Below, piece after piece: positions 43,753 through 49,843 of a DNA stretch of 49,843 nt. Position numbers and translations under genes: made by a program. The DNA is from Micromonospora sp. MP36 (GTDB lineage Bacteria > Actinomycetota > Actinomycetes > Mycobacteriales > Micromonosporaceae): the NCBI RefSeq assembly GCF_008119785.1, contig NZ_VSFA01000052.1, positions 1 to 49,843 of the forward strand, in the 5' to 3' direction. Positions within the stretch are counted from its first letter, which is position 1; each line of letters begins with the position of its first letter. The notes beneath the pieces were generated by a model. The model saw only the letters and a list, made by a program, of their open reading frames with translations. It was not told where the DNA came from and searched no databases.

Positions 43753-46695
43753 ATGGCCAGCGATGTGGACACCGCACCGCTCGTCGGTCGTGCCGACACC
43801 GTGAGGGCCCTCCGGTCGGCGCTGCTCGACGACGTCGCGCCCGGGCACACCGCGGCGGTCTTCCTCACCGGTGAGAGCGGGGTGGGCAAGACCCGGCTGC
43901 TGGCCGAGGCCAGCGAGCGGCTGCGGGACGCGGGCGCGCTCGTGCTGACCGGCTCCTGTCTGGACATCGGCGACGCCTCACCGCTGCATCCGCTGCGCCA
44001 GGCGTTGCGTCGCTTCGACGCCGAGCCGGCCGAGGCCCGCACCGCCTCGGCGGTCCGCGGCCTGCTCCAGGTCTTCGACGAGGAGACCCCCGGCCCGGAC
44101 GGCGCGGGCGCGCTGCTGGAACGGGTCTCCCGCGGGCTGCAGATGGTCGCCGGCGGACGTCCGCTGGTCCTCGTGCTGGACGACTTTCAGTGGGTCGACC
44201 GGAGCACCCGCCAGCTCCTGCTCTATCTGCTCGCCGGCCTCGGCGACCTGCAGCTGTCGGTGCTCGCCGCGATCCGGGCCGAGTCGTTGCAGGGTGCGCA
44301 CCCGTTGCGTCGGGTGCTCACCGAGCTGCGTCGGCTGCGCTCGGTCCGGGTGGTCGACCTGGCGCCGCTGGACCGCGCCGGCACCGACGAGCTGGCCGCC
44401 GCGATCGTCGGCACGCCGCTGGCCCCGGACGACGCCGACCAGATGTGGCAGCGCAGCGGCGGCAACCCTTTTGTGGTCGAGGAACTGGCCCGGGACCTGC
44501 GCGACGGCCGCGACGGCCTCTCCGACACGGTGCGTGAGGTCTTCCTGGCCCGCGTGGACGCGCTGCCGCAGCACGCGCACGCGGTGGTGCACGCGGTCGC
44601 CGCGGGCGTCGAACCGGTCGAGCACTGGCTGCTGGCCCAGGTGGTCCGGTTGCCGGAGGAGGAGCTGATCGACGCGGTGCGGGCCGCGGTGGCGCACCGG
44701 CTGCTGGTCAGTGCCGACGACGGCTACCGGCTGCGGCACCGGCTGGTGGCCGAGGTGCTGGCGCACGAGCTGCTGCCCGCCGAGCGGGCCGCGCTGCACC
44801 GCCGCTACGCCGAGGCGCTGACCTCGGCCACCGCCGAGCTGCACCAGGCCCGGCTGGCCCACCACTGGCGGCTGGCCGGCGAGCCGGGCCGGGCCCTGCC
44901 GGCGGCGATGGCCGCCGCCCGCGAGGCCGAACGGCTGCACGGGTACGCCGAGGCGCACCGGCACTGGTCGGCGGCGTTGCAGCTGGCCGACGCCCCGGCC
45001 GCGGTCGCGCCGGACGGCGACCGGCCGGACCCGGTCGAGGTGAGCCGCGCCGAGCTGCTGGAGCACGCGGCCGAGACGGCGCACCACTGCGGCGAGCACG
45101 CCCGGGCCCTGGCCCTGCTCGAGGAGTTGGCCGCGGATCCGGCCGGGCCGGCGACCTGCGACCTGCACATCCGTCGAGCCCGCTACCTCGCCGCCGCCGG
45201 CCGGTCGGCCCCGGCGGAGGCCGAGTACCGGCGAGCCCTGGCGGCCGCCGACTGCACCCCCCGCGAGCGGGCCACCGCCGCCGCCCGCCTGGCCGAGCTG
45301 CTGCTGCACCTCGGCCGGTACGGCGAGGCCGGCGACCAGGCTCGGGAGGCGCTGGAGCTGGCCGCCGCGGTCGAGGGCTCCACCTCCGAGCTGGTGCTGG
45401 CCAGCGCCGCGCTCGGCTACAGCGAGGCCTTCCTGGAGGACCCGGACGCCGGGCTGGCGGTGATGCGCAACGCGCTGGCGATCGCCGAGCGGTCCGGCCG
45501 CCCCGAGGATGTCGCCTGCGCGTACCTGCATCTGGCGGAGCTGCTCACCGGTCCGCTGAACATCCTCGAGGAGGGGGTGGTGGTCGCCCGCCGGGGTGCC
45601 GAGCGGGTCGCCGAGCTGGGGCTCGGCCGCACCTGGGAGACCCGGCTGCTGGCCATCGCCACCAACGGGCTGTTCCGGGTCGGCCAGTGGGCCGAGGCGG
45701 AGAAGGTGGTCGCGGCGGCGCTGCGGCACCGCCCCTCCGGCGCCGACGCGGTGGAGCTGCTGCTCGCCCGCTGCCGGCTCTCCGTCGGGTACGGCGACGT
45801 CGAGGCCTCGGACCGGGATCTGGAGGCGGTGGCCACGGTGCTGGCCGGCGGCGGGGCCCGGCACGTGCTGCCGATGCTGATCCTGCGCGCCGGGCTGGCC
45901 ATGTGGCAGGGGCGGCACGACCTGGCCCGGCAGGCCGTCCAGCGGGGCCTCACCGAGAGCCGCTCGGACGACGTCATCGTGCTCGCCACGCTGGCCTGGC
46001 ACGGGCTGCGGGCGGAGGCGGAGGCACACGCCAGCCGGACCGTCGAGGTGGACCCGACCGCGGTGCGCCGGCTGCGCGAGGTGGCCGACCGGGTGGCCGG
46101 CAAGAGCGAGAAGGCCGGTGCCCCGGTGCGCTACGTCGCCGACGGGTTCCTGGCGCTGTGCGACGCCGAGGTGAGCCGGCTGGACGGCAAGGGCGACCCG
46201 GAGCTGTGGGCCCGCTCGGCGGAGCTGTGGGACCACCGCAACCACCCGTACCCGGCGGCGTACTCGCGGCTGCGGCAGGCCGAGGCGTTGCTGACCCGGC
46301 GCAGCAAGCCGGCCACGGCGGGCAGGCTGCTGCGGCAGGCGTACCAGATGGCGCAGGGGCTGGGCGCGGTGCCGCTGAGCTCGGAGATCCGTACCCTGGC
46401 CGGCCGGGCCCGGGTGACCCTGGAGGAGAGCCCGGCCGCCACCCGCCCGGTGCCCCGGCGCCGGAAGGCGGCGGCGGAGGCCGCGCCGGCGGTGGACGAG
46501 TTGGCCGTGCTCACCGCGCGGGAGCGCGAGGTGCTCGCCGCCGTCGCGGAGGGACTGACCAACCGGGAGATCGGTCAGCGGCTGTTCATCAGCGAGCGGA
46601 CCATCGGCGTGCACGTGTCGCACATCTTCGACAAGCTCCAGGTCCGCACCCGGGTGCAGGCGAGCGCGATCTTCCTGCGCAACCGCCCGGAGTAG
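43753..46695 (+). CDS. LAL-type large ATP-binding LuxR-family regulator
   Basis: The 980-residue protein has an N-terminal ATPase (PLVGRADTVRALRSAL; Walker A GESGVGKT at about 40-47; Walker B LVLVLDDFQWVD). A long TPR-like helical middle follows, and a C-terminal LuxR HTH from about residue 915: LTAREREVLAAVAEGLTNRE and RLFISERTIGVHVSHIFDKL. LALs integrate a ligand or protein signal and activate transcription. A TAGGCT -10-like element ends 8 bases before the ATG, suggesting a nearly leaderless message. It is divergent from the cyclase-ATPase and followed by the DUF5995 gene, each behind a shared 21-bp element. Confidence 0.9.
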   Translation: MASDVDTAPLVGRADTVRALRSALLDDVAPGHTAAVFLTGESGVGKTRLLAEASERLRDAGALVLTGSCLDIGDASPLHPLRQALRRFDAEPAEARTASAVRGLLQVFDEETPGPDGAGALLERVSRGLQMVAGGRPLVLVLDDFQWVDRSTRQLLLYLLAGLGDLQLSVLAAIRAESLQGAHPLRRVLTELRRLRSVRVVDLAPLDRAGTDELAAAIVGTPLAPDDADQMWQRSGGNPFVVEELARDLRDGRDGLSDTVREVFLARVDALPQHAHAVVHAVAAGVEPVEHWLLAQVVRLPEEELIDAVRAAVAHRLLVSADDGYRLRHRLVAEVLAHELLPAERAALHRRYAEALTSATAELHQARLAHHWRLAGEPGRALPAAMAAAREAERLHGYAEAHRHWSAALQLADAPAAVAPDGDRPDPVEVSRAELLEHAAETAHHCGEHARALALLEELAADPAGPATCDLHIRRARYLAAAGRSAPAEAEYRRALAAADCTPRERATAAARLAELLLHLGRYGEAGDQAREALELAAAVEGSTSELVLASAALGYSEAFLEDPDAGLAVMRNALAIAERSGRPEDVACAYLHLAELLTGPLNILEEGVVVARRGAERVAELGLGRTWETRLLAIATNGLFRVGQWAEAEKVVAAALRHRPSGADAVELLLARCRLSVGYGDVEASDRDLEAVATVLAGGGARHVLPMLILRAGLAMWQGRHDLARQAVQRGLTESRSDDVIVLATLAWHGLRAEAEAHASRTVEVDPTAVRRLREVADRVAGKSEKAGAPVRYVADGFLALCDAEVSRLDGKGDPELWARSAELWDHRNHPYPAAYSRLRQAEALLTRRSKPATAGRLLRQAYQMAQGLGAVPLSSEIRTLAGRARVTLEESPAATRPVPRRRKAAAEAAPAVDELAVLTAREREVLAAVAEGLTNREIGQRLFISERTIGVHVSHIFDKLQVRTRVQASAIFLRNRPE

Positions 46696-46704
46696 ACCAC
46701 GCCG

Positions 46705-46725
46705 AATACGTCGTTCTACTGATCC
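46705..46725 (+). promoter_or_regulatory. 21-bp element upstream of the DUF5995 gene, copy A
   Basis: AATACGTCGTTCTACTGATC plus C lies 10 bases after the LAL stop codon and 77 bases before the next start. It matches copy B upstream of the cyclase gene at 18 of 21 positions, in the same orientation and at a similar distance from its gene. Confidence 0.55.
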
Positions 46726-46726
46726 G

Positions 46727-46742
46727 GCCGGCGTACGCCGGC
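46727..46742 (+). other. 16-bp perfect palindrome after the LAL gene
   Basis: GCCGGCGTACGCCGGC immediately follows the 21-bp element. It could form a short hairpin ending LAL transcription or serve as a protein site in the leader of the DUF5995 gene. Confidence 0.4.
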
Positions 46743-46802
46743 TGGAAGGCTGTCCAGCGTCACCGTGGCGCCCGCGGGCGTCCCGGCCACCGTGGAGGAG
46801 AG

Positions 46803-47573
46803 ATGACTGAACCGGTCTGGGGTCCTGTGCACCAGGACATCGTCGGGCTGCTCGCCGACCACCCCGCCGACGTGCCAGCGGTCGTCGACCACCTCACCAA
46901 GCTCCAGGACCTGCTGGTCCGGCTGCCTCCGCTGGAGGAGAGCTGCCCGCTCGCCGACTTCAACAAGCTCTACCTGACCATCACCACGAGCGTCCTGAAC
47001 GGCCTGTACGACGAGCGGTTCACCGACCCGGTCTTCCTGGCCCGGCTGGACGTGGAGTTCGCCACCCGCTACTTCGACGCGCTGCGGTTCTGGACCGAGT
47101 CCAGCCCCAACACCCCGAAGGCGTGGTCGTGCCTGTTCCAGCGGATGCGCGGCCCGGACGCCCGGCCGCTGCCGTCCGCCGCGGCCGGGGTCAACGCGCA
47201 CATCAACTACGACCTGCCGTTCGCGCTGGTCACCACGTTCGACAGCCTGGAGTCCGAGCCGGTCGACGGCAGCGAGCAGCACCGCGACTACCTGGAGATC
47301 AACAACATCTTCGCCGAGAAGATCCCGGGGCTGCGCCGCGGCTACCTGGACAACTGGCAGCTGATGATCGACATGCTGAACGGCGACATCGACGACTGGT
47401 ACCAGGGCGAACTGGTGGAGTACACCCGGAACGTGGCCTGGCGCAACGCGCAGAAGATCTGGCGCTGCCGGCACGATCCGGAGGCCCGCGAGTGTGAGCG
47501 GACGCGGCTGGACGACAACGCCGCGCTGCTCGGCCGGCTGCTGCTCTCGCCCCTCGGGGCGTTCCTGCAGTAG
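46803..47573 (+). CDS. DUF5995 family protein
   Basis: A 256-residue, mostly helical protein. The segment AAGVNAHINYDLPFALVTTF with conserved N-A-H-I-N and D-L-P is the recognisable DUF5995 core, and acidic and histidine residues are spread as in a metal-binding helical bundle. Function is not known. GTGGAGGAGAG precedes the ATG. It sits 107 bases after the LAL gene and has its own candidate cis element and a strong terminator. Confidence 0.75.
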   Translation: MTEPVWGPVHQDIVGLLADHPADVPAVVDHLTKLQDLLVRLPPLEESCPLADFNKLYLTITTSVLNGLYDERFTDPVFLARLDVEFATRYFDALRFWTESSPNTPKAWSCLFQRMRGPDARPLPSAAAGVNAHINYDLPFALVTTFDSLESEPVDGSEQHRDYLEINNIFAEKIPGLRRGYLDNWQLMIDMLNGDIDDWYQGELVEYTRNVAWRNAQKIWRCRHDPEARECERTRLDDNAALLGRLLLSPLGAFLQ

Positions 47574-47585
47574 CCGGGACGGGGG

Positions 47586-47626
47586 GTCCCCGCGCTCCGG
47601 GGTTCAGGGGGGCGGAGCGCGGGGAC
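47586..47626 (+). terminator. 14-bp hairpin after the DUF5995 gene
   Basis: GTCCCCGCGCTCCG and CGGAGCGCGGGGAC form a perfect 14-bp stem with a 13-base loop, 12 bases after the stop codon. It also faces the convergent CGNR gene and may serve both. Confidence 0.85.
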
Positions 47627-47710
47627 GCCGTCGTATGGCACCTTCGACGCCCAGCCGACCCACCTGTCCGAGGTCGGCCGCACCGCCGCCCGCCGCGTCG
47701 GCCGGACGCC

Positions 47711-48259
47711 TCAGCCGCGCCGGGTCCGGCTCCGGTACGCCGCCGCCGCGGCCCGGTTGTTGCACAGCTCGCAGCAGTACCGTTGCCGGCCCGCCCGGGT
47801 CCGATCGAGGTAGGGCGCCCGGCACGGGTCGGCGGCGCACACCCCGAACCGCTCCGCCCCGCCGGTCGCGGCGGCCCGGGCCAGAGCTCCGGTGACCGTG
47901 GCGGCGAACGGCCCGATCGGGCCGGGCCGGGGCAGCGGGGTGAGCCGCAGCCCGCCGTCCGAGGTGGCCTCGACCACCGTGCCGGCGCTGACCTCGGCCA
48001 GCACGTCGTTGAGGGTGGCCACCCGGGCGGCCGGATCGGGTGCGGCGAAGACCTCGTAGAGCCGGGCCCGCAGCTCCCGCAGCCGCGGCAGCTCGGCGTC
48101 GCCGATCGGGTCGGTCACCTCGGTAAGGCCGAATTCCCGGCCGGCGGCCCGGAGTCGGGCCACGGAGAGCTGGTCGACCGGGTCCTGGAGCACCCAGTAG
48201 CTGTGTAGCAGCGCGACGGCCAGCCGCAGCGCCGGCTCCAGGGGTGGCACCGCGCTCAT
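47711..48259 (-). CDS. CGNR zinc-finger (ABATE-type) regulator
   Basis: A 182-residue protein with an N-terminal ABATE-like helical domain and a C-terminal zinc ribbon: CAADPCRAPYLDR followed by RYCCELCNNRAAAAAYR, with the family's C-N-N-R variant of CGNR. These proteins are thought to bind DNA and act as stress- or ligand-responsive regulators in actinobacteria. It is divergent from the secreted hydrolase gene, a possible target. Confidence 0.85.
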   Translation of the reverse strand: MSAVPPLEPALRLAVALLHSYWVLQDPVDQLSVARLRAAGREFGLTEVTDPIGDAELPRLRELRARLYEVFAAPDPAARVATLNDVLAEVSAGTVVEATSDGGLRLTPLPRPGPIGPFAATVTGALARAAATGGAERFGVCAADPCRAPYLDRTRAGRQRYCCELCNNRAAAAAYRSRTRRG

Positions 48260-48305
48260 CCGCGCCTGCTCCGCCGTCCGGTTGCCGACACGCCTGCCCC
48301 TCCAC

Positions 48306-48335
48306 TTGACCGATCGTCGCCCGCCATCCTAGCGT
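48306..48335 (+). promoter_or_regulatory. candidate sigma-70-type promoter of the secreted hydrolase
   Basis: TTGACC and TAGCGT are separated by 18 bases. An unusually AT-rich leader follows (TGTAAAACGCCTTTAAAAAC), then GGAGG before the start. The best promoter-like arrangement in the window. Confidence 0.6.
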
Positions 48336-48377
48336 CATCATCTGTAAAACGCCTTTAAAAACTTATGGAGGTGTGTG

Positions 48378-49241
48378 GTGCGACGACTGCCCACACTCGT
48401 GTCCACGGCCGTGCTGCTGGTCACCGGCGCGCTCGTCGGTGCCGGCGGGGCGCGCACGGAGGCGCCGGCCGCCGCCGCGACCGCCGGGGGACACCGGGAC
48501 GCCGTGCTCGTCCGGCACATCGAGATCCCGGTGCCTGGGCAGCCGGCCGTCCGGGCGTACCTGGTGCGACCGCAGCAGTCCGGCGCCGGGCTGGCCGGCG
48601 TGCTGGACCTGCACTGGTTCGAGCCGGGTCGGGTCAACCAGGACCGGACGGAGTTCCTCGCCGAGGCGACCGCCCTGGCCGGGCGCGGCGTGGTCTCGGT
48701 GCTGCCCCAGCTCACCTTCCCGTGGACGGGCGACCCGGTCGGCGACGCCCGGGACCGGGCGGCGGTGACCGCCCAGCTCGACGCGGTGCGGCACGCGTAC
48801 CGGAGGCTGCTCGCCGAGCCCGGCGTCGACCGGGCCTGCATCGCCGTGGTCGGCCACGACTACGGCGCGATGTACGCCGCCGACCTCGCCGCCGGGGAGC
48901 CGGGGCTGCGCACCGCGGTGTTCCTCGCGCCGGACGCCACCTGGGCGAACTGGTTCGACCTGTACTGGCTCCAACTGCCCGAAGGGGAGCGGGCGGCGTA
49001 CCGCGCGGTCTTCGCCGGGCTGGACCCGGTGGACCTGGTGGGGCGGCTCGGCGCCGGGGCGTACCTGCAGTTCGCGGGCGGGGACCGGTTCGTCGGCCCG
49101 GCGACCCGGGCGGCCTTCGCCGCCGCCGCGCCGCAGGCCCGGGTGTCGCTCTACCCGGGTGAGGAGCACGACCTGGGCGCGACCAGCGTCCGCGACGACC
49201 GGCTCGCCTGGCTCGCCGATCGGCTGGACCTGCGGGACTGA
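48378..49241 (+). CDS. secreted dienelactone-hydrolase-like protein with Asp in the nucleophile position
   Basis: The 287-residue product begins with a signal peptide (RR, hydrophobic run TLVSTAVLLVTGALVGAG, then a likely cleavage near residue 29-36). The mature part is a dienelactone-hydrolase-like alpha/beta fold. At the nucleophile elbow it reads GHDYGAMYA with Asp161, where family members usually have Cys or Ser. GGDRFVG (Asp236) and GEEHDLG (His264) fill the acid and base positions. GHD-aromatic-G is the form used by haloalkane dehalogenases and epoxide hydrolases. I chose GTG 48378 because GGAGG is 6 bases upstream. Confidence 0.8.
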   Translation: MRRLPTLVSTAVLLVTGALVGAGGARTEAPAAAATAGGHRDAVLVRHIEIPVPGQPAVRAYLVRPQQSGAGLAGVLDLHWFEPGRVNQDRTEFLAEATALAGRGVVSVLPQLTFPWTGDPVGDARDRAAVTAQLDAVRHAYRRLLAEPGVDRACIAVVGHDYGAMYAADLAAGEPGLRTAVFLAPDATWANWFDLYWLQLPEGERAAYRAVFAGLDPVDLVGRLGAGAYLQFAGGDRFVGPATRAAFAAAAPQARVSLYPGEEHDLGATSVRDDRLAWLADRLDLRD

Positions 49242-49496
49242 CCGATGGGGGACCGGACCGGCCGGCCCGGGGGGTGCCGGCCGGTCCCGGCCCGCGGGGT
49301 GGGCGGGCCTGCCCGCGGTCCGGGACGCCGCCGCCGCGGTCCCGCCTCGGCGGACCAGCGCTCGGCGGTCCCGGACCGCGTTCGGCGGTCCCGGACCGGC
49401 GGGCGAGCGACACACACCGGTCCGGGACCGAGGCCCGCAGACCGTCGCTCTGGTCCCGGCCGCCCGGACCGCCACCCACGCGTTGACCGCTCATGC

Positions 49497-49652
49497 ACAC
49501 CGCTGTCCCGCGAGGCCCTCGCCCGACGGCTACGCGCTGACGGGCGCCACCTGTCCGACGCCACCGCTTCCGCGCTCGTGCGGCTCCTGCGCGCCGATGC
49601 CACCACACCCGACCAGCTCACGCGGGACCTGTCAGACCGGGACTCCGCGTGA
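49497..49652 (+). pseudogene. possible C-terminal fragment of an integrative-element protein
   Basis: In a frame open from 49245, the last 51 codons read as natural coding sequence: TPLSREALARRLRADGRHLS and ALVRLLRADATTPDQL, a helix-turn-helix-like pattern. From memory it resembles the C-terminal segment of DUF2637-type proteins of actinomycete integrative elements. The upstream part of the frame is Arg/Pro/Gly-rich text over the GGTCCCGG repeats and is not convincing. Probably a remnant. Confidence 0.35.
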
Positions 49653-49732
49653 CAGGACCAGGGCCCGCGATTCCGGTCAGACTGCGCCGTGTCTGTGAGG
49701 CGAGTGAGTGCTGCTGTCCGCAAGCCCGCTGT

Positions 49733-49782
49733 CTGACAGAACCTGACCCGACCTGACAGGACCTGACAGGACCTGACCCGAC
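49733..49782 (+). repeat. five tandem decamers
   Basis: Five consecutive 10-base units: CTGACAGAAC, CTGACCCGAC, CTGACAGGAC twice, and CTGACCCGAC. The 10-base period places each on the same face of the helix, as in iterons or arrayed operator sites. Related CTGTCAG and GTGACAGGACC words lie at 49628-49662. Confidence 0.75.
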
Positions 49783-49843
49783 GGGTGGGCCAAGCAGCTG
49801 GTCTCCAGAGAACCGAGGGCAAGTCCAGGTCGGCGGCGCTGTC

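Larger units (their letters stand above)
49242..49843. other. right-edge tail: no intact gene, fragments and repeats
   Basis: The first 250 bases repeat GGTCCCGGACC-like text, for example CGGCGGTCCCGGACCG twice around 49365-49405. A gene fragment (49497-49652) and five decamers (49733-49782) follow. The final 60 bases show no recognisable feature. The overall look is mobile-element debris. Confidence 0.5.

Noticed and set aside
49151..49822. Minus-strand 223-codon frame at the right edge
   Set aside because: Ser/Arg/Pro-rich translation crosses the decamer repeats and the end of the secreted hydrolase gene; it looks like a non-coding shadow.

Overview
The window is high-GC (above about 70% by eye) actinobacterial chromosome. 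The gene content (BTAD/SARP and LAL-type regulators, a class III cyclase fused to an ATPase, an actinobacterial contractile-injection locus, a complete B12 corrin-ring operon) and the many GTG starts fit a Micromonospora-like member of the Micromonosporaceae. That assignment rests on gene content only; no rRNA or tRNA is present to test it.

Left edge (1-4350, minus strand): one end of an extracellular contractile injection system (eCIS) or phage-tail-like locus that continues beyond the window. It encodes a tube protein, a sheath protein, a baseplate-associated protein, and two small membrane proteins, one with an HExxHxxQ motif. A LppM-like lipoprotein with a TGTGA-N6-TCACA palindrome over its promoter lies upstream. 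From 4638 to 13267 are accessory genes: an aminoglycoside-phosphotransferase-like kinase, a truncated Nudix gene, a FUSC membrane protein, an esterase, a frameshifted LacI regulator facing an MFS transporter across paired operators, a small conserved protein, a GT87-type glycosyltransferase and a metallo-beta-lactamase-fold hydrolase.

The core of the window (13479-30541) is a cobalamin operon. A cobalamin riboswitch is followed by a 69-residue reading frame and then twelve cistrons: cobN, a fused ChlI/ChlD-type chelatase subunit, cobO, cobB, cobI, cobM, cbiD, cobL, a cbiG-cobJ fusion, a 2[4Fe-4S] ferredoxin, cobH and a cbiX-cobA fusion. All eleven gene junctions overlap by 1 to 7 bases, and a 10-bp hairpin closes the operon. 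It mixes markers of the early-cobalt (anaerobic-type) route (CbiX, CbiD, CbiG) with markers of the late-cobalt (aerobic-type) route (CobN and its ATPase partner). Neither cobG nor cobK/cbiJ is visible here.

Right part (30930-49843): a large SARP/AfsR-type regulator behind 11-bp-spaced heptamer repeats; a pair of fluoride-channel genes; a divergent MFS/MarR pair; a phenylacetate-CoA ligase and PaaI-type thioesterase pair; a GT-B glycosyltransferase; and a dienelactone-hydrolase-like protein. An 800-base gene-free stretch follows, with a 20-bp inverted repeat and degenerate tandem repeats. Next come a divergent cyclase/LAL-regulator pair and a DUF5995 protein, with a 21-bp element shared by two of the promoter regions. 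The window ends with a CGNR zinc-finger regulator, a secreted alpha/beta-hydrolase with Asp in the nucleophile position, and a 600-base tail that looks like mobile-element debris with decamer repeats.

No rRNA, tRNA, CRISPR array or intact insertion sequence was seen. All family assignments were made by reading the sequence, without database searches.
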